Below are positions 25,693 to 34,123 of a stretch of DNA of 61,597 nucleotides, in pieces (position 1 is the stretch's first letter; each line of letters starts with the position of its first letter). A program made the position numbers and the translations under genes. The notes beneath the pieces were generated by a model. That model searched no databases. It saw only the letters and a program-made list of their open reading frames with translations, and was not told the origin of the DNA. The stretch comes from Myxococcales bacterium (GTDB taxonomy: Bacteria; Myxococcota_A; Polyangia; Polyangiales; Ga0077539): positions 1 through 61,597 of the forward strand of contig JAAFIF010000059.1 of the NCBI GenBank assembly GCA_013298625.1. Direction: 5' to 3'.

Positions 25693-26513
25693 AACTCGAG
25701 CAGGATGCCCGCGGTCCAGCCGAGGCCGCCGAGGTCGAGCGTGCGGCGACCGAGGCCGCCGAGGTACGAGTAGTTGAGCTCGAAGTAGACGTACGAGTGG
25801 TTGACGCCGCTCAGCTGGTCCCACTGCCGCGCGGTGGCCGGCTCGAACGCGTCTAGCATCACGCTGAGCCCACCGGCGAGAAAGAACCCGCTCGAGAGCC
25901 CGACGGCGTCGCTGTTGGTGATCGGGTCGCGCGCGGTCTCTTCGCCCGAGGTCACCCACCACGGTGCGAGCGCGAGGCCCGCCTTGGCGTAGGGCGCGAT
26001 CGGCAGCCATCGCACGCGCTGCGCGAGCACGTCGACGCGAAGCACCGCGAACACTGCGGTGTTGATCGCTTGCAGCGACGTGGTCTGCGCGCTGCGTCGC
26101 CACTGCGTGGCGTCGGTCGAGCTCATCCCTGCGGCAGCAGGAGCGCTCGCGAAGGCGTTGCCGTACTGCGCGAGCGCGCCCACGCCGAGGCTTCCGACCG
26201 GGCCGAGGCGCAGGATCTGCCAGTCGCCCTCGAGGCCGACGCGAAAGCGCATCGGGCATCCGACGGCCGAGCCCGCCGCGGCGGTGGCGTCGCGGGTCGA
26301 GCAGAAGATCTGCTGGTACGGCCCGCGGCCCGCGAGCCCGAGCTGCTCGTCGATCGCTTGATTGAAGGAGCCGACGCGCAGCTCGATCGCGAAGTTCTGC
26401 GGGGATTCCCAACGGGGACCCGAGCGGGGACCGAAGGTCTGCGCGCTCGCGGCGGGGGCGATCGCGACGAGGCAAGCGCTCGCGGCGAGTGCGCTCAACG
26501 AGGGACGAGCCAT
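25689..26513 (-). CDS. Outer-membrane beta-barrel protein (MXAN_2562-like)
   Basis: 274 residues. A clear Sec signal peptide ends at APAASA-QTFGP. The mature chain begins with GPRWESPQNFAIELRVGSFNQAIDEQ and shows alternating hydrophobic strands, with a C-terminal LGWTAGILLEL ending typical of barrels. From memory it resembles the myxobacterial MXAN_2562 family of outer-membrane barrels, and the neighbour upstream resembles the MXAN_2561 partner. A one-base TGATG overlap joins it to that neighbour. Function unknown. Confidence 0.72.
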   Translation of the reverse strand: MARPSLSALAASACLVAIAPAASAQTFGPRSGPRWESPQNFAIELRVGSFNQAIDEQLGLAGRGPYQQIFCSTRDATAAAGSAVGCPMRFRVGLEGDWQILRLGPVGSLGVGALAQYGNAFASAPAAAGMSSTDATQWRRSAQTTSLQAINTAVFAVLRVDVLAQRVRWLPIAPYAKAGLALAPWWVTSGEETARDPITNSDAVGLSSGFFLAGGLSVMLDAFEPATARQWDQLSGVNHSYVYFELNYSYLGGLGRRTLDLGGLGWTAGILLEL

Positions 26514-27715
26514 CACGCGCGGCGCTCCTTGCGTCGGTTGAATCTGTGTGCGGCCACGGCGGCGAGCGCGAGGCTCGCGGTCACGAGCCACCCAGCGGGC
26601 GCACGCGAGGGCCCGACCGCGCACGCGCCGGGCGCCGCGGGGTTGCCTGGACTGTTGCGGTAGTGCTCCCAGAAGTCGGTGACTTGTTCGGGGCTCACGC
26701 ACGAGGTGAAGACCGACGGGGTGGCGCGGTTGCCTGAGTTGTCCTGCGCGACGACGGCGAAGCGGTAGCTCGATCCGTTGGTGAGGTTGCGCACGGTGTA
26801 CCGCGCGGTGCCCACGCTGAGAAACGGCGAGCAGGCGTAGAGGGCGAGCTGTCCGTCGTCGTTGGGGTCGAAGGAGGAGGGGAGCGACTCGGTTCCACAC
26901 GTTCCGGTGCCGGGCGAGCTGTCCATGGCGGTGCTCGTGGCGTCGGTCGCGGCGACGTCGTCGATCGCGCTCGCGTCGGTGCTCGTGCCCGAATCGGTCA
27001 CTGGTAGATCACACGATGTCCCGCTCAAGCCCGCGTCGTAGCCGACGATGCGCGGCAAGCAGAGCACCCAGTAGCCCGCGGTGTTCTCGGGGACCTGCGC
27101 GGTGCCGCCGTCGCCCGTGGCCTGGTGCGCCCACTCGACGATCGCGCTGCCCTCTGCGCCGGACGCGCTCACAGACTGCACAGTGATCGGCCGCTGCGTG
27201 TTGACCGAGACCGGAACGGTCCCGAGCGGAACCGCGTCGTCCGGCGGCCGCAGCATCGCCGTCACGTGCAGGCTCGACCCAGAGCTCACGCTCGTGGGCA
27301 AGTTGCACGCGCCGTTGAGCGGGTCGACGATCCATCGCGCGGGGATGGTCACCGAGAAGCGGTTGCCCGAAATCGGCAGCGTTTGATTGATGCCTAGCGT
27401 CGAGAGCGGCCAGCACGTCGCGTTGTTGGACGGAAATCGATTGGTCGCCGTCGCGCACGCGGTGGCCGTCGTCGCGACCCACCACTCGAGCGTCCGTGCG
27501 TTGGACTGCGGCATGATCGTGCCTTCGAACGTCCATCGCTCGCACGGGCAGTCGCGCACGCCGAGAGGCTGATCGCGCGAGAGCACTCCGCCTGCTTGCT
27601 CTGCGGCGCGCGGCGATCCCGTGCGCACGACGTTGGTGAACGTCACGGCCTGCGCAGCGGCGAGCTGCGGAACCGTGGCGAGGCAGGCCGCGAGGGTGAG
27701 TGAAGTGAAGCGCAT
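26513..27715 (-). CDS. Secreted surface-anchored protein with MYXO-CTERM-like tail (MXAN_2561-like)
   Basis: 400 residues. Signal peptide MRFTSLTLAACLATVPQLAA-AQA. The body has two beta-sandwich halves, the second fibronectin-III-like (TARYTVRNLTNGSSYRFAV), separated by a Ser/Thr/Asp/Ala-rich linker. The C terminus is GACAVG, a hydrophobic helix and NRRKERRA: a Cys-helix-Arg sorting tail like MYXO-CTERM. First gene of an operon with the barrel and FAD genes. A palindrome lies about 80-95 bases upstream of its ATG. I infer a barrel/anchored-partner surface complex; the substrate is unknown. Confidence 0.72.
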   Translation of the reverse strand: MRFTSLTLAACLATVPQLAAAQAVTFTNVVRTGSPRAAEQAGGVLSRDQPLGVRDCPCERWTFEGTIMPQSNARTLEWWVATTATACATATNRFPSNNATCWPLSTLGINQTLPISGNRFSVTIPARWIVDPLNGACNLPTSVSSGSSLHVTAMLRPPDDAVPLGTVPVSVNTQRPITVQSVSASGAEGSAIVEWAHQATGDGGTAQVPENTAGYWVLCLPRIVGYDAGLSGTSCDLPVTDSGTSTDASAIDDVAATDATSTAMDSSPGTGTCGTESLPSSFDPNDDGQLALYACSPFLSVGTARYTVRNLTNGSSYRFAVVAQDNSGNRATPSVFTSCVSPEQVTDFWEHYRNSPGNPAAPGACAVGPSRAPAGWLVTASLALAAVAAHRFNRRKERRA

Positions 27716-27796
27716 CGTTTGGCTACCGCAGCAACGAGAGTGCCGGGGAGTTTCGAGAAATGTGATTGAAAATCAACAGCCTCGCTCAGAACGGCT

Positions 27797-27811
27797 GTGA
27801 CAGTTTGTCAC
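27797..27811. repeat. Palindrome upstream of the surface-protein operon
   Basis: GTGACA-GTT-TGTCAC, perfect 6-base arms with a 3-base centre, between the divergent-facing end of asd and the MXAN_2561-like start. No U-tract follows on either strand, so an operator is more likely than a terminator. Confidence 0.3.
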
Positions 27812-27852
27812 CGATCGCCGACCCGAGCGGACAACGAGTGCCGGGCCGCCGC

Positions 27853-28854
27853 TCAGCCGAGCACGCGTTCGGCGATCTGAACCGCGTTGAGCGCGGCGCC
27901 TTTTCGCACGTTGTCGCTGACCACGAACAGCTGAATCGCGTGCGAATTGCTTGCGTCTTCGCGGATTCGCCCGACGAACACGTCGTCGAGACCCGAGGCC
28001 GCGCGAGGCTGCGGGTGCAGCCCAGGGCCGCTCTCGCTGACCACGGTGACGCCCGGAGCGCCGCGCAAGACTTCGATCACGGCGTTGCGCGAGACAGGCT
28101 TCGCGAAGCGCGCCCACACCGACTCGCTGTGCCCGTTGCGAACGGGGACGCGCACGGTCGTCGGCGAGACGGCGAGCTCGGGCAACCCCATGATCTTGCG
28201 GGTCTCGAGCACCATCTTGCGCTCTTCTTCGCTCCAACCGTCGTCGGTGTGCTTCCAGTCGCAGAGGAGATTGCCCGCGAGAATCCCTGGCAGAACCGAG
28301 TGCGTGGGCGTCTTGCCCGCCGCCACGTCCCGCGTCTGCTGGTCGAACTCGTCCAGCGCTCGCGCGCCCTTGCCCGAGATCGCCTGATACGTGCTCACGA
28401 TCACCTGCTCGAGGCCAAACGCCTTGTGCAGCGGCTCGAGCGCGACGACCATCTGAATCGTGCTGCAGTTGGGGTTCGCCACGATGCGCCGCCGATTGTT
28501 GGCGAGCGCGTGCGCGTTGACCTCGGGCACCACCAAGGGAATCTCTGGGTCCTGACGAAACGCTGACGAGTTGTCGACCACGAGCGCGCCCATCGACGCG
28601 GCGATCGGGCCCCACTCGCGCGAGATCGACGCGCCCGCGGAGAAGAGCGCCAGGTCCACACCGGCGAACGCCTCGCGCGACGCGGCGACGAGCGTGTAGT
28701 CGTTGCCGTCGAAATGCACGACGCGCCCCGCGCTCGCGGGGGACGCGATCAACCGCAGCGAGGCGAGCGGAAACTTTCGTTGCGCGAGCACGCGAAGCAT
28801 CTCTTGCCCCACGGCTCCGGTGGCACCGACGACAGCGACGTGTTGTGGCTTCAT
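27853..28854 (-). CDS. asd: Aspartate-semialdehyde dehydrogenase
   Basis: NADPH-dependent reduction of aspartyl phosphate, the branch step to lysine/diaminopimelate, methionine and threonine. 333 residues, normal length. GATGAVGQEML (from residue 10) binds NADP; C130 in ANPNCSTIQ is the catalytic cysteine; VPVRNGHSESVWARF holds the active-site His and substrate Arg; YQAISGKGARALDEF is also diagnostic. It stands alone between two minus-strand genes. Confidence 0.96.
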   Translation of the reverse strand: MKPQHVAVVGATGAVGQEMLRVLAQRKFPLASLRLIASPASAGRVVHFDGNDYTLVAASREAFAGVDLALFSAGASISREWGPIAASMGALVVDNSSAFRQDPEIPLVVPEVNAHALANNRRRIVANPNCSTIQMVVALEPLHKAFGLEQVIVSTYQAISGKGARALDEFDQQTRDVAAGKTPTHSVLPGILAGNLLCDWKHTDDGWSEEERKMVLETRKIMGLPELAVSPTTVRVPVRNGHSESVWARFAKPVSRNAVIEVLRGAPGVTVVSESGPGLHPQPRAASGLDDVFVGRIREDASNSHAIQLFVVSDNVRKGAALNAVQIAERVLG

Positions 28855-28929
28855 GGCTGGCTCGGTCTGTAGCGCGAACGGTCCCCGTCGAGCAAACGCC
28901 CCTCGCTCGGTCTCAGCGCGCGGGGCGCG

Positions 28930-31900
28930 CTACCAGATGTCCTCGCGCCCGCCGGTCCCTGCGATGAAGAGCACGGCGAACGCCGCGGCCGGGCGCATGT
29001 TCGCGTCGTTGGTGGGAAGCGGCGCGAGCAGGTCGAGCGCCGCCGCGAGGTGCCCGTTTTGCGCTGCCCACTCGGCGAGGTTGCGAGCGTTGTACGAGCG
29101 TCGCGCGCGGGGCTGCGCGAGCCACTCGGCGTGCTGCCGCAGAAGCTCGGCGCGGGCCTCGTCGGTCATGGTCGTGAGCGGACGCACCACTCGCGCGTTG
29201 GCCGCGCACTGCGCGCGCGCCTCGGGGGTCACGTTTGCTTTGAGGACATCGGCGAGCTGGTCGAGCACCGCGCTGCGTCCGGCCTCGACGATGGCTGTGA
29301 CGATCGAGTTGCTGAAGCTCCAGTCGCTGCTCTTCTGCGCGCGGATCCACGCGACGAGCTCGTCGTCCGCGCCGATGCGAAGCAGCTGCCTCGCGAGCGG
29401 CTGCGTGTAGAACGTGGACATGGAGGCGGTCGCGGGGTCGACCAGCAGCGCGCGAAGCTCGGCGAGCATCCCGCAACGCGCGTACGCGCGGGCGAGGACC
29501 GCGCGGTTTTGTCCGGGGTTGCTCTCGCGCGACTGCCACGAGATCGCGCGGTCGAAGCGCGCGCGCGCGTCGGTCTTCGATCGGCCGCGCGCGGTGAGGG
29601 CCGCGGCGATCGACGGGTCGATGAAGGGCTCGTTCCATTCGGTGCGGGCGCCCAATTCTTCGGCGAGGGCGCGGTCGAGGAGCGTGTCGGCGAACGCGCT
29701 CTCTCCTGCGCGGGCGGCGAGCGTCGCCACGTCGGCGGCGGCGCACACGCGGGTGTGTCCCTCGGTGATCGCGTCGACGAGCCGCGGGATCGCGGTCCAC
29801 TCGCGCCGGTACGCGCGCAGCAAAGCAGCGGAGTACAGCTTGTCGCTCGCGAAGCTGCTCCACCCGCGGCTGACGCCAGCCACGGAGTCCGCGGCAAACG
29901 AGAACAGCTCGTCCATGGTCACCGCGCGCTCGGGCGGCCACGCCTTCGCCTCGGTCGTTGCCGATCCCGCCTTGAATTTGCGCCACGGAACGCCCTTCGG
30001 CGGCTTGCTGCTCTTGTTCACCGCCGCGGGCTCGCTGAACACTTCGACGCCGCCCCAGCGCGCTGGGACCGCCACGCGCCGCTCGAACGACCAGCCCATC
30101 GCCTCGACCGCGCGCTCGGCGAGCGCAGGCGGCGCGACGATCACGCCCACGTCGAACGCGCAGAGCCACGCGGTGTCGTCGAGCGCGAACATCGGCGTCG
30201 GGTGTTGCCCGCTCGCGAGGTCTTCTCCGTCGAGCTCGAGCGGCCTCGGAGCGGTCGGAGGCTCGACGCCGAGCGCGAACGTCCCGAGCACGCGCTGGTC
30301 TCGAACGCGCACGAACTCGACGAGCCCTCGGCCCGCGAGCACGAGCACGCCGTCGGCGCCGAAGAAGACACCTTCGGCGGCGTCGGGCGCGGCGAAGCCC
30401 GCGATCTTCTCGGCGCCGTCGGCGCGGACGTCCCAGATTTCGACCTGAGAATTTGCAGTCAGAATCGCGAGTCGCGCGCCGTCTGGCGACCAGCTCACCG
30501 GCGAGAGGTCCGTCTCTCTCATCGCGCCTTCCCAACGACCGCCGCGGGGCGTGCTCTTGATCGTGCACGCGAGCGCGCCGTCGTCGACGACCGCGATCCC
30601 TGCCTTCGCGCCAGCCGCGACGACGGCGAGCCGCGCGACCGAGCCCTTCATCGCCCACACGTGCAGCGCGCTCGAGCCGAGCGGCCACTTCTTGATTTCG
30701 TGGGTCTCGCCCGTCAGCGCGCTGCCGATCGCGAGCGCGCCGTCGCCCCACGCGACGAAGCGCCCGTCGGGGCTGAACGACCCGACGCCGCTGCCGCGCT
30801 CGAACCAGACGAACTGCCCCTTCTTGCTGTCGATCGCGCCGAAGTACGAGCCGCAGCGGACGAACACGTGCGCGCCGTCGCCGCCCCAGAAGACGTCGCC
30901 GGGCGCGTCGAGCTCGCTTCCGTCGAGCTTCTTCTTGACCGCAGCAGAGAGCGTCTTGGCCATCGGCGTCGCGGCTGCTGCGGCTTTGTGGCCGTACGGC
31001 GTGCGCCTCCGTCGCGCGTCGCCCGCGAACGAGGCGATCGCGCCTGGCACCTCGTGGCCGCTCCAGCAGCTGATGAACGCTCGGCCTCCGTCGGGGCTGA
31101 GCGCCCACGCAGGCGGCCGGCTCCATCCGTCGGTCACGTACGCTTCGTCGAGGAGCGTGGGCTTGTCCGAGAAGAGGTCGAACATGGCCACGCCGTTGGT
31201 GTTGATGCCGACGCCGAGGCGCGCGCTGTCCGCGCTCCACTGGAGTTGCTTGCGGTAGTCGGGCCAGCCGACGCCGCCGCTGACGGGGTCGACCACTTGC
31301 ACGCAGCGCGCTGCGGGGACGTCCCAGATGACGAGCGTTCCGCCGCGCTCGTAGTCGTCGCCCACCCACGAGCCGACGGCGAGGTAGCGGCCGTTCGGCG
31401 ACCGGCCCCACGCGACGCGCTCGCTCTCGTGCGCGAAGGGGTTGAGCATCCGGGCGTTGCGCTCGATCAGCCGCTCGACGACGTAGCGATGCGCGTCGGT
31501 CACGCCCGCGCGCTCTTCGAGCTCGAGCAGCGCGTCTCTGAGCGTGGCGACCTCCGCAGGGGTCACGGTCTTCCACGGGACCTTGCCCAGCGCGTCGCGC
31601 GCGGCCTTCGCGTCGAGCTTGCACGCGGCCACGGCGGCGCTGATCTCAGCGGAAGAATCGCTGGACGTTGGCGGGTCACTTGAATTCGTGGGCGCTGGTC
31701 CTGCCGCGGCCTTTGCCGCCACGGTCTTGCCCTCGAAGATCGCGATCAGCGCGGCCTCGTCGAGGACCGTGAGCCCGAGCGCGAGCGCCTTGTCGAGCTT
31801 CGATCCCGCGGCGCTGCCCGCGAAGACGATCTCGGTCTTCGACGAGACCGAGCCTGTCACCTTCGCGCCGAGCGCCGAGAGCTTCTTCTCAGCCTCGCTG

Positions 31901-31956
31901 CGCTTGAAGGCCTTGAACTCACCGGTGAGAACGACCGTCTTGCCTTTGACGTCCAT
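28930..31956 (-). CDS. BRCT domain fused to a WD40-like propeller and an alpha-helical repeat region
   Basis: 1008 residues, no signal peptide. Residues 1-72 are a BRCT domain (KGKTVVLTGEFKAFKRSEAE, then GAKVTGSVSSKTEIVFAG and a LGLTVLDEAAL helix), as at the C terminus of NAD-dependent DNA ligase. After a low-complexity linker, residues of about 175-640 contain repeated propeller-type blades (GRYLAVGSWVGDD; LQWSADSARLGVGI; GSFSPDGRFVAWGD; VSWSPDGARLAIL; VEIWDVRADG). The last 300 residues are helical and repeat-like (FADTLLDRALAEELG; AVLARAYARCGMLAELRALL). A scaffold role around phosphoproteins or DNA is possible but unproven. Divergent from dctA with 31 bases between starts. Confidence 0.8.
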   Translation of the reverse strand: MDVKGKTVVLTGEFKAFKRSEAEKKLSALGAKVTGSVSSKTEIVFAGSAAGSKLDKALALGLTVLDEAALIAIFEGKTVAAKAAAGPAPTNSSDPPTSSDSSAEISAAVAACKLDAKAARDALGKVPWKTVTPAEVATLRDALLELEERAGVTDAHRYVVERLIERNARMLNPFAHESERVAWGRSPNGRYLAVGSWVGDDYERGGTLVIWDVPAARCVQVVDPVSGGVGWPDYRKQLQWSADSARLGVGINTNGVAMFDLFSDKPTLLDEAYVTDGWSRPPAWALSPDGGRAFISCWSGHEVPGAIASFAGDARRRRTPYGHKAAAAATPMAKTLSAAVKKKLDGSELDAPGDVFWGGDGAHVFVRCGSYFGAIDSKKGQFVWFERGSGVGSFSPDGRFVAWGDGALAIGSALTGETHEIKKWPLGSSALHVWAMKGSVARLAVVAAGAKAGIAVVDDGALACTIKSTPRGGRWEGAMRETDLSPVSWSPDGARLAILTANSQVEIWDVRADGAEKIAGFAAPDAAEGVFFGADGVLVLAGRGLVEFVRVRDQRVLGTFALGVEPPTAPRPLELDGEDLASGQHPTPMFALDDTAWLCAFDVGVIVAPPALAERAVEAMGWSFERRVAVPARWGGVEVFSEPAAVNKSSKPPKGVPWRKFKAGSATTEAKAWPPERAVTMDELFSFAADSVAGVSRGWSSFASDKLYSAALLRAYRREWTAIPRLVDAITEGHTRVCAAADVATLAARAGESAFADTLLDRALAEELGARTEWNEPFIDPSIAAALTARGRSKTDARARFDRAISWQSRESNPGQNRAVLARAYARCGMLAELRALLVDPATASMSTFYTQPLARQLLRIGADDELVAWIRAQKSSDWSFSNSIVTAIVEAGRSAVLDQLADVLKANVTPEARAQCAANARVVRPLTTMTDEARAELLRQHAEWLAQPRARRSYNARNLAEWAAQNGHLAAALDLLAPLPTNDANMRPAAAFAVLFIAGTGGREDIW

Positions 31957-31987
31957 GCGGGGCGCGATCGTACCCTGCGGCTCGACG

Positions 31988-33316
31988 ATGGTAACCGCAC
32001 AGAACGACGCGAGCGCGCCGCCGAAGCTCCCTTTCTATCGGTCGCTGTACTTCAGGGTGCTGGTCGCGATCGCCGCAGGAGCGCTGCTCGGCTGGTGGCG
32101 CCCCACCTGGGGCGTGGCGCTGCAGCCGCTGGGAGAGCTCTTCGTGCGGCTCGTGAAGATGGTCATCGCCCCGGTGGTGTTCTGCACGGTGACCGTCGGC
32201 ATCGCGGCGATGGGCGACCTCAAGCGCGTCGGGAGCGTGGGCGCGAAGGCGCTGCTCTACTTCGAAGTGCTGACGACGTTTGCGCTGGGATTGGGGCTGG
32301 TGATCGTCGAGTGGATCAAGCCCGGCGCGGGCGTTCACGCCAACGCGTCGCGGCTCGATACCCGCGCGCTCTCGGGCTATGTCGAGCAGGCGCAGCGGCA
32401 CAAGCCAGGGCTCGCGGGGGTGGTCGAGCAGCTCGTCCCCGAACACTTCGTCGGCGCGCTGGCGAAGGGTGACGTGCTGCAGGTGCTGGTGCTCGCGGTG
32501 CTCTTCGGGACCGCGCTCGCGTCGCTCAAAGACCGAGGAAAACCCATGGTCGAATGGATCGAGCGCGCGACGGAGACGCTCTTCGCGATGGTCTCGATCG
32601 TGATGAAATTCGCCCCCGTCGGCGCGTTCGGCGCGATGGCCTTCACCGTCGGAAAGTTCGGCGTCGGCACGCTGGCGAACCTCGCGGGGCTGATGGGGAC
32701 GTTCTACCTGACGAGCGCGCTGTTCGTGCTGCTCGTGCTCGCGCCGATCCTGCGCGTGGTGGGAGGGCTCGACCCGTGGCGGTTCTTTCTCTACCTGCGA
32801 GACGAGTTCTTGCTCGTGCTCGGGACGTCTTCGAGCGAGAGCGCGCTGCCGGGGCTGATGACCAAGCTCGAGCGCCTCGGCTGCGCGCGCCCCGTGGTCG
32901 GCCTGGTCGTGCCCACGGGCTACTCGTTCAACCTCGACGGAACGTCGATCTACCTGACGATGGCCGCCATGTTCGTCGCGCAGGCCACGGACACGCACCT
33001 CGTGCTCTCGCAGAAGCTCTCGCTGCTCGGCGTGCTGCTGCTCACGTCGAAGGGCGCCGCAGCCGTCAGCGGCGGAGGGTTCGTCACGCTCGCGGCCACG
33101 CTGAGCGCCACGGGTGACATCCCCGTCGCGGGCCTCGCGCTCTTGCTCGGGATCGATCGCTTTATGAGCGAGGCGAGGGCGCTCACCAACCTCGCGGGCA
33201 ACTCCGTCGCGACCGTGGTCATCTCGCGCTGGGAGGGCGCGCTCGACCAAGAGACCGCGCGCCGCGTCCTCGCGGGCGAGCGCGACGCGACCAGCGAGAC
33301 GAGGCCTACGAGCTGA
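31988..33316 (+). CDS. dctA: C4-dicarboxylate/glutamate:cation symporter
   Basis: 442 residues, DAACS family. Family blocks: FVRLVKMVIAPVVFCTVTVGIA, the serine-rich re-entrant loop VLGTSSSESALPGLM, the substrate/cation motif TGYSFNLDGTSIYLTMAAMF, SKGAAAVSGGGFVTLAATL and ALTNLAGNSVATVVISRWEG. These fit DctA (uptake of succinate, fumarate, malate) better than GltP, though glutamate cannot be excluded. Start ATG 31988 gives a short polar N terminus as in the family. Its 3' end overlaps the convergent membrane-protein gene by 11 bases. Confidence 0.88.
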   Translation: MVTAQNDASAPPKLPFYRSLYFRVLVAIAAGALLGWWRPTWGVALQPLGELFVRLVKMVIAPVVFCTVTVGIAAMGDLKRVGSVGAKALLYFEVLTTFALGLGLVIVEWIKPGAGVHANASRLDTRALSGYVEQAQRHKPGLAGVVEQLVPEHFVGALAKGDVLQVLVLAVLFGTALASLKDRGKPMVEWIERATETLFAMVSIVMKFAPVGAFGAMAFTVGKFGVGTLANLAGLMGTFYLTSALFVLLVLAPILRVVGGLDPWRFFLYLRDEFLLVLGTSSSESALPGLMTKLERLGCARPVVGLVVPTGYSFNLDGTSIYLTMAAMFVAQATDTHLVLSQKLSLLGVLLLTSKGAAAVSGGGFVTLAATLSATGDIPVAGLALLLGIDRFMSEARALTNLAGNSVATVVISRWEGALDQETARRVLAGERDATSETRPTS

Positions 33317-34121
33317 GCTTGGACCGCGCCTCGGGCGCCGCTGCTTCGACCGCCTCCGATGCCCGTGCGTCTCGCTCGTCGAGGGGCGCTGCCCGCACGC
33401 GCTCGGGCTCGGGCGTCGCGCTCGGAGTCGCTTCGGGCATCGTGATGTACTGCCCGGCGAGCGCGATCAGCACCAGCACGAACGACAGCCAGAACGCGAC
33501 GGTGTAGCCCGCGAGCGCAGCGGGCGCGGTGAGCGTCGCGGCGACGAGGGCGAGGGGTGTTCCGCAGCCAGAAATCCAGCGATCTGGGGGCTTCGAGCTG
33601 AGCTTGTACGAGCCCCCGAGCGGCTCGATCTCGCCGAGCACGTCGCCGCGAAAGGGGCCCTGCTGGTTGCTCGACACGTCCTTCGGCAGCTCGCCGATCA
33701 GCCACAGCGTTCGCTCTGGCGCGAGCAGATAGTTGTACTCGAGCTGCGCGCTGTCCTCGGTCGTCACCGCGCGCACGAACTTGCGCTCGGCCCCTGCGAT
33801 CCCTTTGACCTCGAGCTTCGCACCGCGGCGCAGCGCGAGCTTCGGCCCGTCGACCACTTGCACGGTGATCCCTTCGCACTCGAGCGCCGTGTCGGAGCCG
33901 AGGGACTCCGTCGTCTCGACAGAGGTTCCCAAATTGACGGGTCCGCCGTGCTCGGACACGACGCGCACCTCGAGCGCCGCGGGCCCCCGTGTCCACGCGC
34001 CGGGCGCCCTCGCGAGCGCACGCCAGAGCGCGTCTCGCTCGCGGCCCTTGCGCTCGATTCGAATATGCGCCCACGCAATCAACGCGACCGCGACGAGCTT
34101 GCTGGCGAGGTCGATGTTCAC
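33306..34121 (-). CDS. Membrane protein with GIDE/MULAN-like domain, third gene of the radical SAM operon
   Basis: 271 residues. One short N-terminal hydrophobic segment, a soluble beta-rich region (VQVVDGPKLALRRGAKLEVKG ... YNYLLAPERTLWLIGELP) that resembles the GIDE/MULAN-type domain, then two membrane helices (LALVAATLTAPAALAGYTV; FWLSFVLVLIALAGQYI) and a charged Pro/Glu/Arg tail. GTG start two bases after the stop of the radical SAM gene, so it is co-transcribed. Family assignment is tentative and the function unknown; it could anchor, export or process a product of the upstream genes. Confidence 0.6.
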   Translation of the reverse strand: MNIDLASKLVAVALIAWAHIRIERKGRERDALWRALARAPGAWTRGPAALEVRVVSEHGGPVNLGTSVETTESLGSDTALECEGITVQVVDGPKLALRRGAKLEVKGIAGAERKFVRAVTTEDSAQLEYNYLLAPERTLWLIGELPKDVSSNQQGPFRGDVLGEIEPLGGSYKLSSKPPDRWISGCGTPLALVAATLTAPAALAGYTVAFWLSFVLVLIALAGQYITMPEATPSATPEPERVRAAPLDERDARASEAVEAAAPEARSKLSS

Positions 34122-34123
34122 GC

